In this document: positions 30,499 through 44,400 of the stretch, piece after piece
How the letters are laid out: each line of letters begins with the position of its first letter
How positions within the stretch are numbered: position 1 is the first letter of the stretch
DNA from: Blepharisma stoltei
Lineage: Eukaryota; Ciliophora; Heterotrichea; Heterotrichida; Blepharismidae
Direction of reading: 5' to 3'
NCBI GenBank assembly: GCA_914767885.1
Contig: CAJZBQ010000038.1
Coordinates: 124,001-188,000, forward strand
Length of the DNA: 64,000 nt
Notes under the pieces: generated by a model
What the model was told of the DNA's origin: nothing
What the model saw: only the letters and a program-made list of their open reading frames with translations
Database searches by the model: none
Translations under genes and position numbers: made by a program

Positions 30499-31816
30499 TT
30501 AGACTCGAAATGTGAGCCATTCCCCAGAATCATTAATGGAATGCTGCTTCTTCATTGAACATTTTTCATTCATTACAGGCGAACTATCGCGAGTGCACCG
30601 ACTATCTTCATTTAAATTTGAATTACTTGCTCCCCCTCCATAATCTAACAAAATCATCGGAAAAATCCCTGAAAATTTACCCCCATAAGCGAACAAAAAA
30701 TTTATTTTAATATAAAATTTATAAATATATAATGAAATCTTGGGAATTTGTTCACTTATAGAGAGAAATTAATTCTTTTTTTGCGAATTTTTTTTTCAAA
30801 ATTCCAAAATTTTTTGTTCTCTCAAGGAAGGTGGAGCTAGCGATCTATCATTTTCAGCAAACTTCTTACTTTTGTATATTTTTCTAAATAATTCGACTGC
30901 TGGGTTAATAATTTCACATAAAAATCTTCCTTTCGTTTCAATAAATAATATAATAAATCCATATAATTCTAATGCTGCTCTTAATTTAATGTAAGAAACA
31001 ACACACACAAAAACTATTTCTTCATGAGCTTGGCTGCTGATAAAAGAATAACCATATAATTTTGGCTAAGATTTATGCAGCCGAAATCCCTTGACTTAAG
31101 GAAAGGCAGCCTATATCAGAGTGAAAAAGGCGGAATGGCAAATCAAAATTCCACCCTCTTGAATTTTCTTGCGAGACTCACTAAGCTTATCCTAGGTTAG
31201 ATCTACCCTCTGTAGCGTGACCAAATATTCCCTATATCTAAAACTATATGAGATGCAAAACCTGCCAAGCCCATCTGATAGGAACAGTAAAAACCTTTGG
31301 GAGAAATAAAATATCCCTCTGATATAAAAGCAACAAAGCAGATTCCTCATGATATCACTGTTCATAATTAAAGGGTGGGCTACGACTAAATCATCTTTAA
31401 GAAGTGAAAACGCATTAAAACTAATACTAAAAGATAAAAGAACAGTCAAAGCGGAAAATAGATAGGAATAATAGAGTAACCCAAATAATGAAATTTATAA
31501 TGATACAAATTTCAAGCTTGCAAGGGCAGGCACAGTTTGCAAAGAAATTTCTATTTGGCAGAGGCTGATTAGAAGATTTAGCTCGTACCTCATTTTTAGC
31601 CTTTCTGCGACAAACCACTACTATAGAAAAAACTTCAATAAGAAGATAAACTTTTATCATGATAAAAATAGTTAGCCAGTTTTTTCAATATTCGCCAGCA
31701 TCGTTGAAGTAGAAAATTGTATAGAAAAATGATGCAATTCAAGCTAAAAAAGATAGAAATAGTAAAGCCCAATGCAAATAATAGTGTGGCTTTTCTCTTT
31801 CAGTTGTATTTTTCAT
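30499..31816 (-). CDS. four-segment membrane protein, paralog B
   Basis: After removing 394 and 222 bp the frame is 702 nt (233 residues), ATG 31816 to TAA. Segments align with paralog A: WALLFLSFLAWIASFFYTIF, NWLTIFIMIKVYLLIEVFSI, IIINFIIWVTLLFLSIF and LRAALELYGFIILFIE. The shared pattern EKPHYYLHW and YWKNWLTI against GRENWWNWLII shows common origin. The C-terminus is polar. The two paralogs are in the same orientation 1.8 kb apart and carry inserts at different positions. Function unknown. Confidence 0.65.
30624..30847. mobile_element. IES holding a decayed family-1 MITE, 222 bp
   Basis: TA 30624-30625 and 30846-30847 keep frame (FAENDNSNLNEDS). The MITE tips (gctccccctccataatct; caaggaaggtggagc) lie 4-8 bp inside these TAs, so the excision ends and MITE ends may not coincide. 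Confidence 0.55.
31041..31436. mobile_element. IES with extended direct repeat, 394 bp
   Basis: Both ends read CTTTTATC on the coding strand around the TA (31041-31042 and 31435-31436). Removal gives DCSFISSQAHEEIVF in frame, matching paralog A. The interior is partly GC-rich. Confidence 0.7.
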
Positions 31817-31846
31817 TTTAATTATTTCTATATTCCATGACCTCTT

Positions 31847-31927
31847 TTAGATCGCCTTAGCTCCGAAACGCCCTTCCAACCCAAATCCCCCAGCTTGAAG
31901 GCTGTTTATAGATCAGGGCGATCTAAA
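31847..31927. repeat. small inverted-repeat element
   Basis: TTTAGATCGCC at the left and GGCGATCTAAA at the right, 81 bp apart end to end, with a GC-rich middle. It lies 30 bp upstream of the paralog B start codon. It could be a tiny MITE or a stem-loop; no TSD is clear. Confidence 0.5.
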
Positions 31928-32441
31928 CGAATCCTTGCGCTATACTTTAGTTTAATACCAAATTAGGTAAATCTATTTATAAAACTTATAAAAAGGAAGA
32001 AATTATGGCAAAATATAAATTTTGAATTATACTTTTATAGTTTGCTATACTGAATAGGTTTAAGCAAAAAATTATTTTAATTAATATATAGTAGAAAAGA
32101 ACTTTGTGTAGTTGGGCATGCAAATGCACAATTATAGGCTACTGTTGAAAATAGATTAGCTTCATAGTTTTTATATAAATAGGATAGACATAATTATAAA
32201 GGGCTATACTTATTAAAATTTATAAGAAAAACTCACTATCTGAAACTTTTTTTGGGATTTTAAATATGCTTTATATTAATTTTTTTAATAAAAAATTTTA
32301 TTTAGCAAATAATTAATTATATTGAATAGGTCAAGATAGTAAGTTCTTTACAATCTTGAATGTGTTTAAAATTCTTAAAAACATTAATCAGCATAATTTA
32401 ATTAAATTTTCTAAATTTATTCATTATTTAAAAAGAATATT
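31928..32441. other. non-coding stretch
   Basis: AT-rich, between the start of paralog B and the 3' end of the giant gene. No coding frame seen. Confidence 0.5.
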
Positions 32442-35400
32442 TTAGATTCTTGATCTCTTCAGATCCTTTATTTTTCTTTGATTCAATATCTTATTTTTAT
32501 TCATGCTGATAGGGACTGAAGGTTGTAACTTTGCACCAATAAACTTATGGTTTTTGGCATGAAGACAATCATATGCACATAACGAATGAGAAATCTTGAT
32601 TACTTTTGAAAAAATATTCTTTAGGTTGCCAATTTTTGAGGGCTCAATATTAAGATCCCAAAAATCATTTCTAACAATATATTTTCTTAGTGAGTAGTCT
32701 GAATTTAAATCAACCATTGAATTTCTAATAATAAATCTCATTAAAGCATCTTCTACTTGATATTTAGTGGGATAAAATCCAGAGTTGGTGTCACACTCTT
32801 TAATTAGTTCTATTATAGCAGATTCTACAGCACTATCATTATCAGTTTTCTTGAAATCAGCTTTTATAAAATCTCTTGTATATGGGAAATATTTTGCTTC
32901 TACAATCTGATATAGAGAAATAATATATTCTAGCTTAATTTCTGAGATCCTTGTGCTGCCTTTCAAATCTTCAGAAATTCTAGAAGAATTTAGCTCTTTG
33001 CAGAAATTCATAATAGAGGAATCATTTTTCCCTTTATAATACCTAAGGTAGCAAAGCAAATAATTAAATGATCCATATATTCCTTTCAGTTTTTCTTGAT
33101 ATGCTTCTCCTTTTTGCTTTAGTTCATCAAAAAATAACTCAATACAATGCAGCTTATCAGACTCAAGTGGTTTTTGATTGATAATTCCTTTGATTTCTAG
33201 TAAAAGTCCTGACTCTTCGCTGGATAAATTTAGCAACTCTAAATGATATTGAATTAAATCAAGTTTTGTAGTATCAATCATTTTAGCTAAAAGGAGCTGC
33301 TTAGCCAGGCATTTTCTTATTCTTTCAAAATCATAAACAATTTCTTTGCCTCTTCCATATATGGGGCTGCTAAGTGAGTAAAGATTGAGTATTTCTGTAT
33401 TATCTATATCAAGTGAAATTATATTTTCTTCTTTTAATTTTTGTAAAGGATACGCTTTAAATTTGGCTTCATCGAGGTCATTTTTATCTCTTAAAGAATT
33501 CGAAATTATTGAATTTATTTGCGAAAGACATTTGTTTTGGATTTCAGCTAATTCTATTAAAACAGCAGCCATATACATACCACCACCTTTGACTTTATTA
33601 TCGACAAGGAAATTAGTAAGTTGACTTTCCTCATTAAATTCTATGCGATCTAAAACTTTGCATTCATACTGGAGATTATCAATTCCTTTGCTATTTCATG
33701 CTTTAATGAAGTTTTCAAAAAGCGGCTTTATGAAATGATTATCCTCAATAGCTTTCTTAATAGTAGTTTCTATAGCTTCAGACCGAAGAATTTTATTGTT
33801 ATATATTTCAAGCAAACAATTTGTAAATTTTATAATAGGATACAATGATTCGACTTTTAAAATTTCAGTTGAATTTTTTAGATAAATATCAATTATTTTG
33901 CAATCCTCAGGATTGCTCAATAAATACTGATTTTTAAGATTTTCGAGAGATGGTTCACCTTTTATTCTGAATAATTCTATATCAGGATAATTTTTATCGT
34001 CTTTTAGATTAATATACTCATATATATAATCTTTAAAAGAGACTTGGACTTCATAATTGGCTTTACTTTCGCCCCTTATATATTGGAGCAAATACCTTTA
34101 AATATATTTTTGGGTTATTAATTTTCTTTAAATTGAAAAATAAAATTCTTGATAAAAATCAGGACTTATATAGAAATACCTTTAATATTTATTTTAATAT
34201 AAATTTACCTATAAATTACTCTAGTTAGTGATGGGATCTAAATATAATACTATTAAAACAATATTAGCCCTTTAAATCGACAAATTTTACAAATTAATAC
34301 TTTTCATACAAATTTATAAAATTTGTTCTAGAAAAGTTGTTTTGGAACAGATTTTGCTCCAAATTAAGGGGAAGTAAGAAAATTTGAATATTCTAAAATA
34401 GAATTTTGTGGGTCGATGTTAGGAATAATCAAATTTTGCTCAAAGTTCTCTTCAAATTCATCCCTATCTTTTGGAGAGAGTGATCCAGTGCTGCAGCTCA
34501 ATAGTAATTCATCCAATTTTGAAATTATTTTATATACCCATAAATGGCTTGAAGCGGATCTACTCATTTCTAATAATTTTTCATAATCAGATTTCACAGA
34601 TTCTCTTAGGTATTGATAACTATCTTCTTGCAAAATTGATGAGTCTATAAGTCCTTCAAGGGTTATATTATCAATTAATCCTATCTGGTGCAAGGCTAAA
34701 ATAATACTGCCTAGCACAAAATGAAGAGCTATATAACTAATTGGATTTAAGCCTCGAATTGAGCGAATTTCTCTTTTCAGTGATCCAGGAAATTTTAAAC
34801 CGGCTTCTATCTGGCTCATATGTCTTCTAACTGCGTTGCTAAGAAAACTATAAGCTTGCTCATGTGATAAATTCTCATGCCCTTCTCTTTCTATTAATTT
34901 ATGGTTGGTTCCTCCTATGTTTTTATGGCAAAAAGGACACTCAAATATCTGCATTGGGGCACCACATTTTGATATCACATAAATATAATCGCAATCAGAC
35001 GAACATTTATAAGTACTTCCTTTGGAATAGCTTTTCTTTCATTCCTTTGATATGAATGCATCAAAGTTATCATGAAATTCTTTAATGTATATATGCAATG
35101 GATTAGGTTCTGCTCCAAAAATATATCGATTATTAAATCTTTCGCTTAAATTATCTAAACTTCCATTTTCGTTGAAAAAAATTGATGAAATTGGATTTAA
35201 TTTTTGGCTGTAAGACAATATGACTGTAAAAATTCCTAGAATTGTTAAAATTCTGTGCAAATCAGTCTCTGATGTATCTCTTTCTAATCTTAAGTCGGAA
35301 TTTGCTGGGAAATTATGGATATAAAAATAGAATAATTGATAAAATTCCTGGCCAAAAGCATTCAGAATGTCATCTTTTCTACATTTGAAAAAGTTGATAA

Positions 35401-38400
35401 TATTTCTATTCATTTCTTTTTCTTTCGAATAAATTGAAAAAATTTTATTTAAAAACGCAATTCCTAAAGCAAGCTTTTGGTCAGGGTTTTGAGTTTCTAT
35501 AAGAATTTCATCATATAAATTTTGGTTTTCATTTTCCAATATTTTTTTTATGATATATACATTCCTCTTATACTTTTCTAAAACCCTAGGGAAAACTAAA
35601 AATGAATCTAAATCTAAATTGATTTTTTTGCTTTTTTCTTGTTCAATTTCTTTTATCCTAGGAATCCATTTGAGGTTGGGATATTCTATGATGAACTTAG
35701 AAATGTCATATCCTGTAATTGTTAATATTTTTTTAACACAATACATTTTTAAAGTATCTCCAATATCTAAATTAAAAATAGTTTTATCAATTTTTTCTTT
35801 AATTTCTTCTTCCTTATCATTTAATATTTTTTTTGCAAGCACGCAACAATAAATATCAAGATAATTTCTTACCAAAGTCAATGATATTATTTTTTTTATT
35901 TTTGGATACTCAATTTGTTCCAGTTTTCCTTTTTTTAAAAAGTACTTAAAGAATTGATAATCGCTTTTAAGTTTTTCGATATCAGATTTGCTTTTTGCGT
36001 CATCTTTTTTTTCTGAATCGAAATAATTTCCTAAATTATCACTTAAAATTATGCCAAATTTGCTATGAATCCCTTGCTGTTTTAAAGCTTCTTCTATTTC
36101 GTTAAGGTAATTATTATCATTGGGTAATTCAAAATCAACATCTTTATTGTTTGATATTTTGTATTTTAAATCTTCTATGCATTCTATAATTTTTGATTTT
36201 TCTACAATAATACTCATAATTTTTGTTGTATATTTCCAAAATTCTTCATTTTTAAACTCTTCAGCAATATCTTTTATGAATATGGAATCGTTGCTTGCTA
36301 GAAGCTTAAAATAAGAACTTATAAATTTGAGGTATTGTTCAGACTCACTATATTTTTCCTTAACTTTTGGAAGAACATGTCTTGCAAATTCTATGGAACA
36401 TACATAATTTTTAGTTTCTGTTTCGACGTTCAAGGCTTGATCTAATAGATAAGATAGATCTTCCCGTTTACCATTATTTTTTGCTACCAATTTGCTGTAT
36501 GAAACCCAGAATTCAAGAATATCTAGAGTCTCGATAAAAGCATATTCTTTTAATTCTATTTCTGTAAGCACATTATATAGCTTTTCTGCTTTTATAGAGT
36601 ACTGTAAAACATCTTCGTTATTACTGGATATCATTTCATTGATCAGCATTTCATAAATTGAGTCTAAAACCGTTTTTCGTGTATTTTCATTTTCTTCAGA
36701 ATTTTCATCTTGCTCACTTTCATAAGGAGGTAAATCTTTTAAATGTTTCTGAAGTATTTTTATAGCTTTATTTTCTAGCTCTGGTAAAAGATCAAAGGTA
36801 TTACACAATAAAACTCCAAGTTCTCCAATTTTCATGAATGAAATTAATTTTTTTTCAAATAAATTATCACCATGAAAAACGATTTTGAGTAGTTCACAAA
36901 TAAATTCTTTATGATGCAAGCTTAGTAGATTTTCCTTTAAATAAATTGATACAAGATCTCCAAAATATAAATCTTGTAGTTTAGAGTGTTCTCCATTAAA
37001 ATCCAATTTTCCTCTATTATATTTAGAATGCTTATTGTATTCGTCTTTAAATTGCTCAATGGGAGTCTGAATCTGATTTTCTTCCATTTCTGATATTTCA
37101 TACGATTTAAAAGCAGCTACTACAGTCTTGTAGTCCATCATTGAAAATGGAAAACAAAGCTCATATTCGCATTTTATAATATTTCCTTGATAAAGACGGT
37201 TTAGTCCAATATTATTATCTATTCCTAGGGTATCAAATATATCAAACCAAATTTGCTTTCTAAAGCTATCAAATTCGAGATAGGGATCTCTAAAAGGTTC
37301 TATGCAACTAAATAGAGCGCTGTTTCGTTCCAATGTATAAAGAATTAGCTGTAGAGAACTTTCTATTTCTGTTTCAAGAAATAGTGAAATAGCTTCATAA
37401 AGATTAGCAGAGTCATCTATAAGCTTGGACTTTAAAAAAATTTCTTCTTTTCCAATCGCTCCCATCTCAAATGAACATGTATTTTTGTCAGTGAGACATT
37501 TGGCAGAAAAATCGTTAAATTTCGGTCAACTAGTACACTATTTGAAAATTTTACGACCAAATTTCTTCAATGAATGCACACTATTAAATGTACACGATCA
37601 TTGGGACCTTTTCCAATCTTTATTTATTATTTTTGCTTGCAAATTTTTCCATATTTTTGCTTTAAAATGGCTAGCAATGTCACAATCAGTTCCAATTTTT
37701 TCAATAGCATTATTAAGATAGATAGGAATTTTATCTTTATTTTCTTCTGTGATTTCAACTCTAAAGGAAAGTAAGCATCTTTCTGCTAAGTGTTTAATTT
37801 CTTTCTGAAAATTAAAAATTTCATAATCTAGTATTAATGACTTTGTATCCTTTGACAGTATTTCGTCTGTGACCTCAAAAGAATTGTCGAGCAAGCTATC
37901 AAACATTTTCATTTTTCATGACTCAAATAGCATTGTAAATGAGCTATATTTTATATTTCTTTTTATATGGATAACAATACAAAACTTCTTTTTGGACAAA
38001 GGATTTTCTGAATTTATCTTATCAATTAAAAATTTTACTAAAGGAAGATGAACACATTCTTCTCCAAAATCGACTTCTAAAATAAAAACTTTTTGGGTTT
38101 CATTTCTATAAAACGCATTCAATTCTTTGGCTAAATCTTGCTTTGAATTATAAGCAATCATCTCTTTGATTATAAGCTTTTCATCATCATCATCTGTATT
38201 AAAAATTTTTTCTGATATTCTTTTATCATAACTCCACCTTCCGTGAGTTATCAAAAAGTTTTTTAGCTCAAAGCAGAATGCTAATATTATTTTTAAAATG
38301 TTTATTTATAAATTTTAAGTAATACTTTTCGAAACTTTAAAAAATCTTAATTTTTAAAATTAATCAAATTTAGATTGAGATCTCAATAAACTAATTATAT

Positions 38401-41400
38401 ATCAAAAATATTTTTTTCATATAAATTTTTTTTTTCACTCACAAGAGGGTATTTTACCTAAAAATAGGGTTTTCCACTGTTTTTGTTTGCTCATGGAGGA
38501 GAAAGATTAAGTGAATGCAAAAATATTTTCAAAGTCACTTGTATTATCTATCATTGATTTTATTGTATCTTTGAAATTTATTGCATGAAGCTCTTTCCAT
38601 TTATTTTTTATACTTTCTTTAATCTCCGGATCAATTGAGATTAATTCTAGTAATATTAATATATCAGAAGAAGCTATCTCTAAAAGATTTTTTTTGCATT
38701 TTTCTAAAGTTTCACTATTTTCTTCTCCTTTTTCATTGAAAAGTATAAGCAGAGCTAATGAATCACTGCTATAAATTGGAAATAAGTGATTTTTAGTAAA
38801 GCTAACAACTCTTTGCTCTTTAATGACGAAAAATAAATCAATTCAATTTTCAAGCTCTTTTAACAATTTCGCTTGCTTATTATTAAGTATTTTTTCAATA
38901 GTCAAAATATGTTTTTCGAATCTGTTAAGAAAAGGAGCATCTTGTTTTTTTACATCTTCTGGACTTATTAGTGTAATTACATGAAAATTAGGATGCACTA
39001 GACACTTTGGATTAAAATTATCTCCAAGAGAAATTTTGCAATATTTTCGTTGATAATTTTCTGATCCATGGATTGAAAAGCTCTGATTAAATAAATCGTA
39101 AAGTGAGCTATAAATGTGGTCCATATCTTTCAGAACTATAGATACGCCTAATTCCATATAAATTATAATATCATTCAAAGACTCAAATCCATAACTATCT
39201 TGATTTATATCATCAGGCAAGCTACTTCCAACTATAATTCTCCTGTTTTTATTATCACTCAAATATTTATCTAAAATAAACATGGCTATATCTGGCTTGC
39301 CAATAATCATCAAATACCTTGCATTTGGATCATTTAAGTTATCATTTAACAGTTCAAAAATTTTTGTATTTTTCTTAGGCAAATTTATTTTATGATAATC
39401 ATAAAATAAGCTACACATAATAGATTCACCATAGCTTGTGCCTCCAAAATTTCTTTCAATTGCAGCTTTCACACAATTTGTTATAAACTCACTTGTACTA
39501 TTTTCTTTATCAATTAGTTTTTCTGATACTCGTTTAATTAAATGATAAAAGTCTCTCAAGCCATAAAAATCAGCAATTTCTGTTTCTTGGGTTTGTGTTT
39601 TTAAGCTTGTATATGCCTTAGCAAGCTTCTTAATTATATGGTCGTAAATTTTATTTTCAGTGTATGAATGATAAATATCCAATGCAGTCAGCACCAAGTC
39701 ATCCTCACATGGATCAGGCCTAGCTAGATATAAAGCTCTATTCATTTTAGAGGCATCTAACCTTCAATTAGAAATCCCGATAAATCCAACTTTAATGTTT
39801 TCTTTTTCAAGATATTTGTGAAGAACTTTTAAAGGGTTATATCTTGATAGTTCAGCTAAGCCAATTTCATCAAATACAATCACAGGGAGAACCTCGTGCC
39901 CTATTTTTGGATGTTTTCCAGCTTTTTCAAAAACCTTTATAATTCCTCCAGATTTGCAAGACTCAGAGCCTTGAAAATGCACCATCACTAGCTCTGGCAA
40001 AGTCCTAAAATAATGGTCATTTGATGTTTTACCTCTGAGATTAGAAAATATTAATTCTATCGATAAAGATTTGCTGCTTCCAGGCTTTCCACATATAAAA
40101 ACAGGTATTTTATTAACAATACAAGGAATAGCAGCAAAAATGTTTTCTTTTAAAGCATTATTTAAAGCTGTTCCTTTTGGCAATTCCATTCTTTCTATAT
40201 AGTCATTTTTTTCTAGCTCTATTATTTCCTTAATTTTTAATACACTTATAAAGGGGCTGCTTATAGAATCAGAAATTTTGCGTATAAAACGCTCTCGATC
40301 TAATTCGGATGCAATTCTTAAGTAATAGCAATGAGAAAAAGAAAGGATTCCCGCTGAAAGATCAGTGTCTTGATTCGCATTAATATATTTTTCATTGACT
40401 TTACTCCCTTTGAGAACGCTGTTTACAATTGGAGTTTAACTTTTTTTATAAATATAAAAAGCAAAAATTAAAAATTGTTTAAAAAATTTTTTAAGACCTT
40501 ATTTTTTTTGCTGACTCTTAAAGAACGGGATAATCCTCACAAAGGTGAAGGAGTTAGATTTTGGTGGCAAGTTTAAGTGATCAGAGATAGACTTTTCAAA
40601 CCATAAATATAAATCAATAAATCTTGATACATCTCTTACTCATCCCTCTTTAAATTTAAACAAGAGCATTTTTTGAAAGCAATTAATAAAAAATTTTTTG
40701 ATTTTCAATAAAAAAAAATTTTAGCACTGGGATGCATTATATTTCTCTTTTTTACTCATCAAATTGCAAATAAATGTTTTAATCTTATTTTCCAATTCTA
40801 AAATTCTCCAAAAATGTATCTCTTTTATTAAAATAACGAGCTTATCGCAGATATAAACAATTTCATGATGGGCATCCTCACTGTGGAAAAGTTAAGCTAA
40901 CACTGCTGACATCTTCCTCTTCTTGGAAATACTTGTGAGCTATACATATCATATCAGTAAAAACTTCTTTATACTGTGAATTTATGCGGTCAAGCATATT
41001 ATTAACATATTTTCTTACATCTTCATGAGTGAGCGTTCCAAAGTCCCACACATAGTCTATCATGGTTTCAGGGAGCGGTTTTACGAGATGAACCAGCTTA
41101 CTTTCATTCTGCGTTCTTTTTACTTTTTTGATACCAATATTTTGCTGCATTCCTTTTTTTGAAGAAACTCTATAAGGATTACACGCTCCTAGAAACGCAA
41201 TATTTGAAGGCAAAGGGTTTCCATCAAGAGTTCTTTCACACATAATTTCACAAATCATTCCAATAGAATCAGTTGTATTGAATTCATCGAAAAACACTCA
41301 CAATTTTTCATCTGGGCCGATTTTTTGGGCTTTTTCTGTTATTTTTTTCATTTTGTTTCGTATATCTTCTGATGTGGTGCCTGCATGAATACTAATTTTT

Positions 41401-44400
41401 GAGTAAAGCCTTGATGATTCGTCTTTAGTTTCTTCTTCAATTGACGAAGAGCTATGCAAACTGCTTCTAAGAGGCTCTTTTTTGGGCTTTCCTAGCACAT
41501 TTTCAACAAGAAATTGTATCAATGATGTTTTTCCACACCCAGTTTCGCCCATAATAATAACTGGAAGGCCTGAGTAGACTCTAAGATAAATAAGATTCAT
41601 TTTTAAGAAATTATCAGGAGTCATTACATATTCGCCATCTCCATACGTTTTTTCCAGTCTTACATTATATCTATTATAATTATTCAATATTTCTAGCAGC
41701 TGATAACGATTCATTGATGCGTAGTCATCAATTTCAAAATTTTTTCACTGTTCTTTATTTTTGCGTTTTCTTATAAAAATATTTTGTTTTGCTGCTAATT
41801 TTTGTAGAGAAATTAATTCTTTGAAATTTTCTGGAACACAATCTCGATTTCTATATATAGGAATAAAAGACCCATCTTTAAGGAAAATTAGGTGAAAATG
41901 GTTTGATGATTCTCATTTGATATTATTTTGGTATTTTAAGGCTAAAGAAGAAATTTCATTTGCGTCATCAATTTGGTTCATTAAAATTTTTTCTGAGGAC
42001 TTTTCTTGGATTTCTTTAATATTTGATATACATTTAGTTGTGAATTCTTTAGTTGAGCTTAATAAAGACTCAAAGACCATTGTTCGAAAATAGGAGAGTT
42101 TTTCTGCTATATTAGAAAGTCCCAAGTATGATAAATTTTCCTGTATATCTTTTATGATGTCAGGAGAAAATGGACTTCTTTCGAAATTAAGGAGCAGCCA
42201 ATTTAATATTGATATGAAAATATTCAGTTGCGTATATGTCACACTTTTTTTATCATATTGTTCTTCTATAAAATAATTTTTTATTAAATAAATCAAATGA
42301 TCCTTCTGCAAAATTATTTTATTTTCTATGGCTTTCTTATCGTCAATTAAATGATTCTCATATAAATTCAAATAATTACCCACAACTTGTATAGGATCAT
42401 CAATTATTTGGGGGACTATTAAACGCTCTATATCAAAATAATCAAGATGGCAAGAAGGAACAAAACTTAAATAATCTATAGACTTTAAAAGATTGTCCTG
42501 AAAACTATTTGCTACTTCAATTAAAATAGGAATCCCTGCATCTAGCACAGAAATACTTTCAGATGTGCTTAAAGTTCTGAAAAGGCAGATATTGATTAAA
42601 ATTTCGTTTAATAGAGAAGGGTTGCTTGTATAGCTAATATTTAAAAGCAAAACTGAGTTCCCAGTGACAGTGTTCAACTTCGAAATCATTTTGCATAACT
42701 CTGCATAATTAATATCACCACCAATAGGAAAAGTGATTAAATTTGACCCTTTCTGTCTTTCCTCCTCTTTTATCATTACTGATTTTCCAAGTCCTGCAAA
42801 AGATGAAGTTATTACTCGGCTTTGATTTTCTATTTCACTTATCTTTATCTTTATTTTTTCATCACTTAAAATTTTATTCGAGCTGAATCTATTTACCTTT
42901 GGGACTTTTAAATATATTAAATACTGCAGTAGCTCCCCTTTTAAATGAAGCAGAATTTTAATTTTTTAATAAAAAAATTTTAAGCGAAAGTGTAAATAAC
43001 TTTAGCCAGTTTAAAGAAGGAGCCAAAGAGGATGCTATTTAAAGATTGTCATGCTGGATCAAATAATTTTCTAAATAAATTTTCATAAAATTTTTAAAAA
43101 AATAATCAATTTTATGTTTGAAAATTTTGCGATCCCCTTTAAATAGTTTTTTTTTTTTCCAATTAAAGAGGAGTAAGTAGCATTTTGGGTTTGCTGTAAT
43201 TATTCCGAGCCCTGATTTTATTGGCGATAAGCCGTATAACTCATTGAAAAGTAATTTAAAATTTATTTGATTTTCTAAAGAGAGATTTTCACAGTTTATT
43301 AGGCAGTAGATATTGCAAGAAGGGTCTTTAAAGTATCTATATAGAAAGGATTTAAGTTCTCTTCAATAAGTGCAGCTTTTACAAAATAAGACTTGAGAGG
43401 CACTAGGAAAAGAGAGCTTATAGTATTCATAAATAGAAAAAATCCCATTGAGATATTTTGTTGTGTCAAGAATGATGATTTCGCCTTGGAAGGCTAAAAT
43501 TTCTGGGTTTGGAGGAATGCCATTTAAATTAGGGATTTCGTTCAGAACAATTCCTAATTTCATTAATCTCTCTTCTGGTAGCCCATCTTTAATGTATTGT
43601 ACTGAAAGTTCTGTCTGTTTCCCCATAAACTTTAATAAGCTTATTGCCTCGTTTTTTGATACACAGGATGAGTCAATAATATAATTTTCTAAAGTCCAAA
43701 ACTGGTTTCCACTCAAAAATGTTAACCAAAAACACTCCTTATAGGAATTGCTCAAATTTTTCTCCCAAGATTTAAATAGCCGCTGTATTTCCTTTTTTAA
43801 TTGGATTACGGCTTCATAGTCTCCATCACAACAGCTAAATTCTTCATTAAGCTTATCCTCCAATTTTGGATAGCCACTTTGATATAAATCATTCATACAG
43901 TTGATAATTTTATTTATTAAGTTGATATAATTCACAAAAACATCAAAATATTGTAATCCTCCATCATTATGCGTGCATGAGGACTGATAGGTGTGCATTA
44001 TCAACTGTGCTCGATTTTTAAGTTCATTAATATCTGATATATCAAACTGCTTTTTCGCATTCTCAGAATATACTAAATCAATGAGATATTCATTATTTTC
44101 AAATTTCAGTTTAAAGCTTGATTTTTTCACAATTCCAAAAATTTGTTTCTTTTTAGCTTCTTCTTTGCAATTTATTTCAATATGCAACTTTGTTATAGCA
44201 TTGAGTTGTGCAGCACATGAGCAAAGCTGACTAGGGACAGATTTAAAATCTTTTCCATTATCACAATTTGATGCAAATAATTGACTGAGCTGAGCAAAAT
44301 TAGACAAAGAATCCTTTATATCTCTGATACAATATCATAAGTTTTCTAAATCTAATATGGTCTGCATGCTAACAAACTCAATTTCATAGTCATTTATGCC

